In this document: positions 33,831-42,006 of the stretch, in pieces
Numbering within the stretch: position 1 is the stretch's first letter
How the letters are laid out: each line of letters opens with the position of its first letter
Source of the DNA: Myroides sp. 1354
GTDB lineage: Bacteria; Bacteroidota; Bacteroidia; Flavobacteriales; Flavobacteriaceae
Assembly (NCBI RefSeq): GCF_030324495.1
Contig: NZ_JACAGN010000001.1
Span: 381,838 to 445,837 of the forward strand
Direction: 5' to 3'
DNA length: 64,000 nucleotides
Program-made: the position numbers and the translations under genes
The notes under the pieces: generated by a model
Databases searched by the model: none
What the model was told of the DNA's origin: nothing
Seen by the model: only the letters and a program-made list of their open reading frames with translations

Positions 33831-34532
33831 ATGAAACACATTATATTCAGTTTATTAGTATTAACTGGGTTTTCAATGAAAGCGCAGGACTTCAATGAAG
33901 ATCTAAAAGGAAGAACTTCGTTTAGTGTAAAAGCAGGTTGGTTGCAATCCACCTTAAAAGGAGATGATGTACGTGATTTGGCGTTGGATGGCAAAGTAGA
34001 TAAACGCAATAACTTTTTTGCAGGAGTCAGTGTAGATAACAGTATAGGAAGTTATTTTGGATTAAAACACGAATTGTACTATCAAAATTATGGAGCAGAT
34101 TTCAAACGAGAATTAGACGATCATACGTTTAATGCGACGTTAGAAATGCACAGTTTGCGTCTGAATCCAATCAGTCCAACCTTTAAAGTAGGAGGGTTGC
34201 AAATTTACGCAGGGCCTTATATCAATATGTTGTTATACTCTTCGATTACATCTGTAGATGAAGATGGAAAAACCTATAAAGATCACGGAATTTTTGGTTC
34301 TACTGAAGACGATCAAGAAGATAGCAAATATTTGCAAAAGATGGATTACGGAATCACGGCAGGAATTGAATACCAATTTAAATTTGGTTTAATCCTAGGC
34401 GCACAATATACTCGAGGATTTGCCTCCATTTTTGATAATTCTAACACGTTTGGGGTAGAAGAAAATCAAGGAGCCAATGACCTGAAAATCTACAATCAGA
34501 ATTTTGGTGTTTATGTAGGATACCGTTTTTAG
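33831..34532 (+). CDS. Outer-membrane beta-barrel protein at the end of the efflux operon
   Basis: A 233-aa protein from ATG 33831 (MKHIIFSLLVLTGFSMKAQ signal peptide). An in-frame ATG at 33795 lies inside the TolC gene. Repeated amphipathic strands (FSVKAGWLQSTLKG, FFAGVSVDNSIGSYFGLKHELYY in pieces) and the terminal aromatic YVGYRF are typical of small OmpW/PorT-like barrels. Its place in the operon suggests a role in metal export or envelope adaptation; no specific function is visible. Confidence 0.75.
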   Translation: MKHIIFSLLVLTGFSMKAQDFNEDLKGRTSFSVKAGWLQSTLKGDDVRDLALDGKVDKRNNFFAGVSVDNSIGSYFGLKHELYYQNYGADFKRELDDHTFNATLEMHSLRLNPISPTFKVGGLQIYAGPYINMLLYSSITSVDEDGKTYKDHGIFGSTEDDQEDSKYLQKMDYGITAGIEYQFKFGLILGAQYTRGFASIFDNSNTFGVEENQGANDLKIYNQNFGVYVGYRF

Positions 34533-34558
34533 GGGAGAATAAATTGCTTATGAAAGAG

Positions 34559-34589
34559 AAAAAGGAAACCGAAAGGTTTCCTTTTTTTT
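34559..34589 (+). terminator. Terminator of the metal efflux operon
   Basis: Perfect 10-bp arms AAAGGAAACC (34561-34570) and complement (34575-34584) with GAAA loop, then T run to 34589. Confidence 0.92.
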
Positions 34590-34691
34590 GTGTGTTGTGT
34601 GTTGTGTGTCGTATGTTGTGTGTTGTGAGAAATAGTGTCTCTTGGAACAAAACAACCCACGACAAACACCTCACCATCTCACCACCTCACA
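34590..34691. repeat. Low-complexity GT arm and AC arm
   Basis: 34590-34629 is almost only G and T (units like TGTTGTG); 34648-34691 is almost only A and C (CTCACCAT, CACGACAA). Together they form an imperfect inverted repeat with a ~20-nt centre. The AC arm runs into the 3' end of the HAD gene. Confidence 0.6.
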
Positions 34692-35373
34692 AAATCCCCT
34701 TAATCTCCGACAATTTCTTGATTGATTTGAAGTTATCATGTACAACGGCATGATCAATGTGCTCATGTAGCCATGTGGTGTGAAAAGGTACATGCACTGC
34801 ATAACCTCCTAATTCCAAAACGGGTAATACATCTGAGCGCAGTGAATTGCCAATCATAATAAATTCCTCCGGCTGTACATCCAAGCGCTTGAGTAATTTC
34901 TCGTAATCGATTTTCTCCTTATCCGTCATCACTTCAATATGGTGAAAGTAAGGACCTAATCCCGATTTGTGTAATTTGCGATGCTGATCTTTTAAATCTC
35001 CTTTCGTTGCAACAACTAAGCGATATTTTGCTTGTAATTCTTGGAGAATAACTTCTACATCGTCTATCAATTCAACGGGCTTTGTCAATAATTCTTTTCC
35101 TATTTTGACAATCTTATCAATAATTCTCGGATTTAAAGTACCTTTTGAAATAATTTCTGCAGATTCAATCATGGAAAGGGTAAACCCTTTGATTCCGTAA
35201 CCATAGAGAGGTAAATTATCTACTTGTGTTTTAAAGAGAATCTGAGAAATGCTTTGGTGGGTAAGATAGTCTTCCATCAAAATGCAGAATTGTTGTTCTG
35301 CTTCTCTGAAGAAAGGTTCATTAATCCAAAGTGTATCGTCAGCATCAAATGCGACAACTTTAATTTTATTCAT
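34687..35373 (-). CDS. HAD-family hydrolase
   Basis: A 228-aa soluble phosphatase of the haloacid dehalogenase superfamily. Motif I is FDADDTLW (nucleophile Asp10 and Asp12), motif II Thr in VVATKGD, motif III Lys near DKEKIDYEKL and motif IV MIGNSLRSDVLP. A helical cap lies between I and II. The phosphoester substrate is not identifiable. It looks monocistronic; its stop lies next to the low-complexity arm, and no hairpin terminator was found on its strand. Confidence 0.85.
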   Translation of the reverse strand: MNKIKVVAFDADDTLWINEPFFREAEQQFCILMEDYLTHQSISQILFKTQVDNLPLYGYGIKGFTLSMIESAEIISKGTLNPRIIDKIVKIGKELLTKPVELIDDVEVILQELQAKYRLVVATKGDLKDQHRKLHKSGLGPYFHHIEVMTDKEKIDYEKLLKRLDVQPEEFIMIGNSLRSDVLPVLELGGYAVHVPFHTTWLHEHIDHAVVHDNFKSIKKLSEIKGIL

Positions 35374-35444
35374 GTTGTGTTGTTATAGGAGCCTAAAGGT
35401 AAGTAAAGATTTAAGCTCAAGAACCAAGATTAGGCTAATTTTAG

Positions 35445-36005
35445 CTAAACATCCTTGCGAATGCGACTCAAGCTCACTTGAGTAATCCCTAAATAGGAGG
35501 CAATGTGTTTTAAGGGAACACGTTGAATAATCGTAGGATAGTTCGTGATTAAATCTTTATAACGTTCTGTGGCAGAGAGCAAATCTCGAGAGATAATGCG
35601 TTTCTCTACGCGCATTAATTCTTTTTCAGCCAATTTTCGTCCAAAGTTAGCAATGTGAATATCCGTGAGATAATAGGCACTGAGTTCATGAAAATTGACT
35701 TGATAGAGTTCACAATCAACGAGAAGTTCAATGCTTTCATAACTTTTTCTACTTTCTACATAGTTGTTCATGGATAAAATTGTACTGCCTTCCTCCCCAA
35801 ACCAAAAAGTAATTTCTCCCTCTTCATGAGATGAAAAGGCGCGAACTACCCCTTGCTTGATGAAGTAAATATTGTGCTCAATGCGATCGGCTTCAAGTAA
35901 AATTTGTCCTTTGGGCAGGTGTAATTCACTGCATAAACTCTTTAGAGCAGTCAATGAGGGCTCTGGTAGAGGATAAATAGCTGATAGAATTTGTTCAATA
36001 TCCAT
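35445..36005 (-). CDS. Crp/Fnr family transcriptional regulator
   Basis: A 186-aa protein from ATG 36005 (MDIEQILSAIYPLPE). An in-frame start at 36059 would lie upstream of the predicted transcription start. The cNMP-binding beta-roll spans ~20-115 (YFIKQGVVRAF, GEITFWFGEEG), and a C-terminal helix-turn-helix ~145-186 ends LKHIASYLGITQVSLSRIRKD. The phosphate-binding Arg-Ala motif of true cAMP receptors is absent, so the ligand is uncertain. Typical of small flavobacterial regulators. Confidence 0.85.
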   Translation of the reverse strand: MDIEQILSAIYPLPEPSLTALKSLCSELHLPKGQILLEADRIEHNIYFIKQGVVRAFSSHEEGEITFWFGEEGSTILSMNNYVESRKSYESIELLVDCELYQVNFHELSAYYLTDIHIANFGRKLAEKELMRVEKRIISRDLLSATERYKDLITNYPTIIQRVPLKHIASYLGITQVSLSRIRKDV

Positions 36006-36040
36006 GATAAAAGGAATGAAATTGATGGGTTTAGAAGTTA

Positions 36041-36069
36041 CAAAGATAGGAATTCTCAAAGAAAGGCAA
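36041..36069 (-). promoter_or_regulatory. Promoter of the Crp-family gene
   Basis: On the minus strand, TTG (36069-36067), 18-bp spacer, TATCTTTG (36048-36041), a full TAnnTTTG match. Transcription would begin near 36035, supporting the ATG at 36005. Confidence 0.6.
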
Positions 36070-36307
36070 GAACGGAATGATAAAGAGGGTAAAGAATAAA
36101 ATTTTTAATTTATCGGGCTTATTATTGATATTTAATACTGAGATAATATGAAATTAGGGCAAATAGCCTTTATTTGTCAAAATGAAATTTTTAGGTAGTT
36201 GAATATGCTAACAAACTTTATGATGGGAGATGTTTTCTATGTAGAATGTCTTTAATAGCTTTGTTAAACCTTATTAAATACTTAATTAACACCCAAATAA
36301 AGAAAAA
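36070..36307 (+). promoter_or_regulatory. AT-rich intergenic region with pafA-like promoter
   Basis: The 302-bp gap between the divergent Crp-type and phosphatase genes holds no gene. A full -7 element TAGCTTTG is at 36256-36263 with a weak T-rich -33 near 36233, giving a ~45-nt leader before 36308. TTTATTTG near 36171 is a weaker 7/8 match. Nothing else stands out. Confidence 0.5.
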
Positions 36308-37954
36308 ATGAATATTAAGTCAACGGTAATTACAGCCATGTGCTGCTTGTTTTCATTTGCGGTTCTAGCAAGTGAAAAATTAGAAAAACCAAAATTAGTG
36401 GTGGGTCTTGTAGTTGATCAAATGCGCTGGGATTATTTATATCGTTATTATGACCGATATAGTGATCATGGATTTAAACGTTTATTAAACGAAGGATTCT
36501 CTAGTGAAAATACTTTAATTGATTATGTGCCAACGTATACCGCTATTGGACATAGTACGATTTATACTGGTAGTGTGCCAGCTATACACGGTATTGCGGG
36601 AAATGACTTTATTATCCAAGCAACAGGACAAAATATGTATTGTACGCAAGATGATAGTGTGCAAGCCGTTGGTGGTGAAGGAAAAGTAGGACAACAATCC
36701 CCAAAGAACTTATTGGTTTCTACGATTACCGATCAATTGAAATTGGCAACAAATTTCCAATCGAAAGTTATTGGAATTGCGATTAAAGATAGAGGAGGTA
36801 TTCTTCCTGCAGGACATTTTGCCAATGCTGCTTATTGGTTAGATGGAAAAACAGGAGATTGGATTAGCAGTACTTATTATATGACGGATTTACCGAAATG
36901 GGTAAAGGGATTCAATAAAGAGAAACTTGTAGATGCTTATTATAAACAAGGTTGGAACACATTATATCCCATTGATACGTATAAATTAAGTACGACAGAT
37001 GATAATGCATATGAAGAAACGTTTAAGGGAGAAAAGAAACCAATCTTTCCACGTGATTTAGTGAAGCTAAAGAAAGAAAATGGATACGAATTAATTAAGA
37101 GTACACCTCAAGGGAATACGTTGACATTGGATTTTGCCAAACGCGCCATTGAAAGTGAACAATTAGGAAATAATCCTTTGAATGTAACAGATTTCTTAGC
37201 CGTAAGTTTATCATCAACAGATTATATCGGACATCAATTTGCGATTAATTCTATCGAAATAGAAGATACGTATTTGCGTTTAGATCGTGACATTGCTGAT
37301 TTCTTGACCTATTTAGATCAAACAGTTGGGAAAGGAAATTATACGTTATTTTTAAGTGCGGATCACGGTGCAGCTCATAATCCTAAATTTTTCGCCGATC
37401 AAAAAGGAAATTCAGGTTACTTTGATACAAAGGTTATTCGCAAAGAATTAAATGAGCAATTGGCCAGCAAATTTGGTGTGGCAGATTTAATCAAAAGCTT
37501 AGCTAATTACCAAGTACATTTGAATTATGAGGTGATTGAAAAAAATGATGTAGAGGAAGAGGAGGTAATTGCAGCAGCAATCAAATGGTTGAAGAAAGTG
37601 GATGGAGTGGCTTTTGTCGTGGACATGAATGAAGCGGCAGAATCATCAGTACCCCAAATACTAAGAGAACGCATCATTAATGGATACAACTACAAACGCA
37701 GTGGATCGATTCAAATTATTTTGGAGCCACAGTGGTTTAGTGGATCGAAAGATGGAAAAGGAACGACACATGGAAGTTGGAATTCGTATGATGCTCATAT
37801 TCCTGCTGTATTCTTGGGATGGGGAGTAAAACCAGGAAAAACGACTCGTCAAACGCATATGACAGATATCGCACCGACAATTGCACAAATCTTGAAAATT
37901 GAGTTCCCGAATGGAAATATTGGAACGCCAATTCGAGAAGCAATCGAGGAATAA
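36308..37954 (+). CDS. pafA: PafA-type alkaline phosphatase
   Basis: A 548-aa exported phosphomonoesterase of the alkaline phosphatase superfamily, with a signal peptide (residues 1-22, ending VLAS). Metal and nucleophile motifs: LVVDQMRWDYL (Asp37), the nucleophile Thr (about residue 78) in PTYTAIGH, SSTDYIGHQF and SADHGAAH, and a late His in GTTHGSW. PafA enzymes of flavobacteria use a Thr nucleophile and are active without phosphate starvation. Single gene with its own promoter and terminator. Confidence 0.9.
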   Translation: MNIKSTVITAMCCLFSFAVLASEKLEKPKLVVGLVVDQMRWDYLYRYYDRYSDHGFKRLLNEGFSSENTLIDYVPTYTAIGHSTIYTGSVPAIHGIAGNDFIIQATGQNMYCTQDDSVQAVGGEGKVGQQSPKNLLVSTITDQLKLATNFQSKVIGIAIKDRGGILPAGHFANAAYWLDGKTGDWISSTYYMTDLPKWVKGFNKEKLVDAYYKQGWNTLYPIDTYKLSTTDDNAYEETFKGEKKPIFPRDLVKLKKENGYELIKSTPQGNTLTLDFAKRAIESEQLGNNPLNVTDFLAVSLSSTDYIGHQFAINSIEIEDTYLRLDRDIADFLTYLDQTVGKGNYTLFLSADHGAAHNPKFFADQKGNSGYFDTKVIRKELNEQLASKFGVADLIKSLANYQVHLNYEVIEKNDVEEEEVIAAAIKWLKKVDGVAFVVDMNEAAESSVPQILRERIINGYNYKRSGSIQIILEPQWFSGSKDGKGTTHGSWNSYDAHIPAVFLGWGVKPGKTTRQTHMTDIAPTIAQILKIEFPNGNIGTPIREAIEE

Positions 37955-38001
37955 AAAAAGAAAACGTCTTTAGTTAATAACTAGAGACGTTTTCTTTTTT
38001 T
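37954..38001 (+). terminator. Terminator of pafA
   Basis: 16-nt arms 37954-37969 and 37985-38000 pair fully; inner TAGTT/AACTA extends the stem. T run at the end. Confidence 0.88.
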
Positions 38002-38041
38002 AGCTAATGTAATTTTTGTGGGACAAAATGAGAATTATGTT

Positions 38042-38049
38042 TAGCTTTG
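38042..38049 (+). promoter_or_regulatory. -7 element of the M16 peptidase gene
   Basis: TAGCTTTG, identical to the -7 element before pafA. The nearest -33 TTTTTG (38013-38018) has a long 23-bp spacer. Confidence 0.45.
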
Positions 38050-38068
38050 AACCTACAAATAACTATTT

Positions 38069-40993
38069 ATGAAAAAAAGATATTTATTGTTTGGTTTTAT
38101 ATTTTCAATGAGCAGTGTATTGCATGCTCAATATAAAACACTTACAAAAACAGACGCCAACGGATTTACATATGAATATGTAGAAAATGACCCTGCAAAA
38201 GCTAGAATTTATACGTTGAATAACGGATTAAAGGTTTATTTAGCACAAAATCACGATGAACCGAGAATTCAAACGTATATTCCTGTGCGTACAGGTTCTA
38301 ATAATGACCCAGAAGACAATACCGGTTTAGCACATTACTTAGAACATATGTTGTTCAAGGGAACTTCTAAATTGGGAACAGTAAACTGGGAAGTGGAACA
38401 AGCGTTGATTAAGAAAATCTCTGACTTGTATGAACAACATAAAAATGAGACGAATCCAGAAAAGAAAAAAGCAATCTATAAAAAGATTGACGAAATCTCT
38501 AAGGAAGCCTCTCAATATGCAGTGGCTAATGAGTATGATAAATCAGTAGCTTCTATTGGTGCAACGGGAACGAATGCACATACCTGGTTTGATGAGACGG
38601 TATATAAAAACGTAATTCCTTCTAATGAATTAGAAAAATTCTTAATCATTGAACAAGAGCGTTTTTCTCAGCTAGTATTGCGTTTATTCCACACAGAATT
38701 AGAAGCAGTATACGAGGAGTTTAACCGCGGTCAGGATAACGATTTCTGGGCATCACATGAAAAAATGATGGCGTTGTTGTTTCCTACAACACACTATGGA
38801 ACACAAACGACAATTGGTACTTCAGAACACTTGAAGAATCCATCAATGGTAGCGATTCACAACTACTTCGATCAATACTATGTACCGAATAATATTGCAG
38901 TTGTTTTAGTTGGAGATATCCAATTTGACGAGACGATTCAAATGGTAAACAAGTATTTTGGTACCATGAAAAAAGGAGTTCAACCCAAAGAATATGTAGC
39001 GGTAGAACAACCAATCCAAGGTATTAAGTCAGCGGAAGTATTTAGCCCACAGGCAGAACGCGTAGAGATGGGCTTCCGTTTAGGTGGAGCAAAAACACAA
39101 GATGCTTTGTATGTAACGATGATTGACATGTTGTTGAGCAATGGTCAAGCAGGTTTGATTGACTTAGATATCAACCAGAAACAAAAAGCATTGTACGCAG
39201 GTAGTTCACCGATGATCATGAAAGATTATTCGGTTCACCAATTAACAGGGATGCCAAATGAAGGACAAACCTTAGAAGAGGTGAGAGACATCATGTTAGA
39301 GCAAATCGAAAAAATCAAAAAAGGAGAATTTGACGAGTGGTTGTTACAAGCAGTAATCAATGAATTGAGAAAGAATTCAATGAAAGCGCTAGAAGATAAC
39401 GACGCAATGGCTTCTGAGATGTATCAAGCGTTTATTCAAGGTAGAAGTTGGGAAGAAGCAGTGAGTGAAATCGATCGCATGGAGAAAATTACCAAAGCAG
39501 ATATTATGCGTTTCGCTAACGAAAACTACAAAGACAACTATGCTATTGTATACAAACGTCAAGGAGAAAACAAAGATTTAGTTCGCGTTGAAAACCCTGG
39601 AATTACACCTATTGATTTAAATAGAGATAGTGAATCGGAGTTTTATAAAGCGTTGAATCAAGTGGCGGTTAAAGATATTCAACCTGAATTTGTTGATTTC
39701 AATAAGGCGTTGAAAAGAGAAAAAATTGGCAAAATCAAAACAACGTTATATAGCATTGACAATGTAACAAATGATTTAGCAACGGTTACGTATATCACAC
39801 CAGTAGGATCGGATCACGATAAAAAACTAAGCTTAGCTTTAGAGTATTTAGATTATATCGGAACCAATACATACTCACCTGCAGATATCCGCAAGGAATT
39901 CTATAAATTAGGAGTAGATTATTCCCTGAATACGGGTACGGATAAATCGTATATCACAATCTCAGGATTAAAAGAAAATATCCCAGCGGGAATTAAATTA
40001 TTAGAGCATTTAGTAACAGATGCAAAAGCTGATCAAGAGTCGTACGATAATTTGGTAGACCAGATCTTGAAATCTCGTTTTGATGCAAAATCTAGTAAAG
40101 GTGGTATCCAACGTGCGTTGAATAGCTATATTGTTTCAGGAAATCAATTGAGCAGATTCAAAGATATCTTGAGTGAAGGAGATTTAAAAGCAATCAAACC
40201 AACAGAATTAGTAGGTTTATTACACAAATTCTTTGACTATAACCAAGAAGTATTCTATTACGGAAATGATTTGGCAACAGTGAAAAAAGCAATTGTAGCG
40301 AATCACAACTTAGGGAAAGGAAAAGTAACACCAGTGAAGAAAGTATATGCAGAACCAATGACAGACGGTACGGTTTATTTCGCACCTTATGACATGGTAC
40401 AAGCAGAAATTTCATACCGCGGTAGAGAATCTCAATTCAACAAAGATCTATTGGCAACTTCAAGTGTATTCAATAGCTATTTTGGTGGTGGAATGGCTTC
40501 TGTTGTTTTCCAAGAGATTAGAGAATCCAAATCATTAGCGTATTCTGCTTATGCTTACTATGCGAATGCTGGAAAATTAGACAAGTACAACTACGTAATG
40601 GCGTATGTAGGTACACAGGCAAACAAATTACCACAAGCTGTTGATGCGATGATGGACTTAATGAATGATATGCCTCAAGCACAAAATCAGTTTGAAAATG
40701 CGAAAAATTCAGCTTTGAAAAACATCGCAACCCAACGTTATACAAAAGCGCAAATTTTCTATTACTGGTTGAGCTTACAAGAAAGAGGAATCAATTATGA
40801 CATCAACAAAGATATTTACAAGCAAACGCAAGACATGCAAATGACTGATTTAGTAAATTTCTTTAATCAACATGTAAAAGGAAAAACGTTTAACGTAGGT
40901 CTTTTAGGTAAGAAAGAAAACTTAGATTGGGAAGCCGTTAAAAAATTCGGTACCATCAAAGAGTTAACTTTAGAAGATTTATTCGGATATTAA
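38069..40993 (+). CDS. M16 family zinc metallopeptidase
   Basis: A 974-aa exported protease (signal peptide to ~21, LHAQ). The inverted zinc motif HYLEH lies in NTGLAHYLEHMLFKGT (~90), with the downstream Glu in ELEAVYEEFNR. Two halves of the pitrilysin clam-shell fold: the active N-terminal half (~40-500) and a C-terminal half (~530-974) with the R/Y substrate-binding region (SLAYSAYAYY). Probably periplasmic, degrading peptides. Single gene with promoter and terminator. Confidence 0.92.
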   Translation: MKKRYLLFGFIFSMSSVLHAQYKTLTKTDANGFTYEYVENDPAKARIYTLNNGLKVYLAQNHDEPRIQTYIPVRTGSNNDPEDNTGLAHYLEHMLFKGTSKLGTVNWEVEQALIKKISDLYEQHKNETNPEKKKAIYKKIDEISKEASQYAVANEYDKSVASIGATGTNAHTWFDETVYKNVIPSNELEKFLIIEQERFSQLVLRLFHTELEAVYEEFNRGQDNDFWASHEKMMALLFPTTHYGTQTTIGTSEHLKNPSMVAIHNYFDQYYVPNNIAVVLVGDIQFDETIQMVNKYFGTMKKGVQPKEYVAVEQPIQGIKSAEVFSPQAERVEMGFRLGGAKTQDALYVTMIDMLLSNGQAGLIDLDINQKQKALYAGSSPMIMKDYSVHQLTGMPNEGQTLEEVRDIMLEQIEKIKKGEFDEWLLQAVINELRKNSMKALEDNDAMASEMYQAFIQGRSWEEAVSEIDRMEKITKADIMRFANENYKDNYAIVYKRQGENKDLVRVENPGITPIDLNRDSESEFYKALNQVAVKDIQPEFVDFNKALKREKIGKIKTTLYSIDNVTNDLATVTYITPVGSDHDKKLSLALEYLDYIGTNTYSPADIRKEFYKLGVDYSLNTGTDKSYITISGLKENIPAGIKLLEHLVTDAKADQESYDNLVDQILKSRFDAKSSKGGIQRALNSYIVSGNQLSRFKDILSEGDLKAIKPTELVGLLHKFFDYNQEVFYYGNDLATVKKAIVANHNLGKGKVTPVKKVYAEPMTDGTVYFAPYDMVQAEISYRGRESQFNKDLLATSSVFNSYFGGGMASVVFQEIRESKSLAYSAYAYYANAGKLDKYNYVMAYVGTQANKLPQAVDAMMDLMNDMPQAQNQFENAKNSALKNIATQRYTKAQIFYYWLSLQERGINYDINKDIYKQTQDMQMTDLVNFFNQHVKGKTFNVGLLGKKENLDWEAVKKFGTIKELTLEDLFGY

Positions 40994-40994
40994 T

Positions 40995-41025
40995 AAAAAA
41001 AGCCAACTTTTTAGTTGGCTTTTTT
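40995..41025 (+). terminator. Terminator of the M16 peptidase gene
   Basis: A run then GCCAACT (41002-41008), TTTT loop, AGTTGGC (41013-41019) and six T. Confidence 0.92.
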
Positions 41026-41028
41026 ATT

Positions 41029-41237
41029 GGAAAGAGGAGAGGGGAAAGAGGAGAGCAGTGAAGATATCAAACACAAAGGGCTTGCATTTGCAAGCCCTTT
41101 GTGTTTGATATTGGAGTGAAGAAAGAAGTTTCGAAATAAATACTAGCTCAGTGAGATAAAGAGGAAATTATTAAAAGATTATTTTTTCTAAAAAGGAAAA
41201 TTCACTTCTTTCCTCTCTCCTCCTCACTTCTTTCCTA
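41029..41237. repeat. GA-rich arm, perfect 23-bp hairpin, CT-rich arm
   Basis: A purine arm (41029-41064, GA only except a few bases) is followed by a perfect inverted repeat, 41064-41086 with 41089-41111. A pyrimidine arm (41201-41237) follows ~90 bp later and is roughly complementary to the purine arm. The hairpin core AAAGGGCTTGC has T-rich sequence after it and could stop transcription, but the gene before it already has a terminator. Confidence 0.7.
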
Positions 41238-41272
41238 TTTTTACACTATTTTCGCTGCAATTTTTTTAATTT

Positions 41273-41800
41273 ATGATAAATTATTCTTCATTGATATTGC
41301 GAAATCTATTCATCGCATTTTTCTTTTTCATTGTTATTTCTCCTTCGTTTTCGCAAGAGAACCATACGGTTTATGTCAATCTTGGTGGACAGGGAATAGA
41401 AGCTTCATATAAATACAGACTAACCTATGATACTCATGTAGAGGCATTCTTAGGATTGGGTCCTGGGTATCAGTTAGAAGAGAAAAGTGGATATCTTTTA
41501 GAGTATGGTTTTATTCCTTTCGCAAAAGCCAATTTAAAATGGCACTTTGTCAACGAAGAAGAACGAAAATTTTATCTCGGTACACAAGCCAAATATTCTT
41601 TTGGAAAAGTAACGGATGAAAGTTTTAATAAGATATTACTAACAGAATTGCATGTAGGACATGAAGAACGTGTCACCAAACGATTGCTATTTAATATACA
41701 CGCAGGTGGTGGATATATGCAAGATTTTGATGTACAACGAGGAGAATTTATCTTTACTTGTGGAGTGACGCTTAAATACGCTATTCTAAGTAAAAAATAA
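41273..41800 (+). CDS. Outer-membrane beta-barrel protein, unknown
   Basis: A 175-aa protein with a signal peptide (residues ~10-27, ending SFSQ). The rest is alternating strands: VYVNLGGQGIEASYKYRL, VEAFLGLGPGY, NLKWHFVNEEERKFYLGTQAKYSFG (pieces), LLFNIHAGGGYMQDF and FTCGVTLKYAI, consistent with an 8- to 10-strand barrel. No recognised family. It is isolated between two low-complexity intergenic elements, so probably a single-gene unit. Confidence 0.7.
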   Translation: MINYSSLILRNLFIAFFFFIVISPSFSQENHTVYVNLGGQGIEASYKYRLTYDTHVEAFLGLGPGYQLEEKSGYLLEYGFIPFAKANLKWHFVNEEERKFYLGTQAKYSFGKVTDESFNKILLTELHVGHEERVTKRLLFNIHAGGGYMQDFDVQRGEFIFTCGVTLKYAILSKK

Positions 41801-41818
41801 GGGATAGGTGTGTTTGTA

Positions 41819-42004
41819 CTAGAGAGAAGAAAGAGGAAAGGAGATAGAGGTCTTTTGTTTCCATAACTATAGAAATAAAAGATAAAAAAATTCTGCTCAG
41901 TTTTAACCCAAGCAGAATTTTATACTTATACAGTTTTTTGTATAGTGTTCTTTTTTGTAAACAAGAAAATTAACTCCTTTCCTCTCTCCTCTCTCCTCTT
42001 TCCA
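41819..42004. repeat. GA-rich arm, hairpin, CT-rich arm (second copy)
   Basis: Same layout as at 41029: purine arm 41819-41850, hairpin 41887-41921, pyrimidine arm 41972-42004. Its CT arm shares TTTCCTCTCTCCTC with the CT arm of the first element. Confidence 0.6.
41884..41921 (-). terminator. Terminator of mfd
   Basis: Perfect 11-bp arms AAAATTCTGCT (41887-41897) and complement (41911-41921) with 13-nt loop; the A run at 41884-41890 gives the minus-strand T run. It lies ~86 nt past the mfd stop, with the CT arm between. Confidence 0.65.
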
Positions 42005-42006
42005 TT

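Noticed and set aside
36006..36059. N-terminal extension of the Crp-family regulator
   Set aside because: It reaches past the predicted transcription start near 36035.
41064..41111. Plain intrinsic terminator
   Set aside because: It lacks a proper T run on either strand and a strong terminator already precedes it, though it may still slow polymerase.
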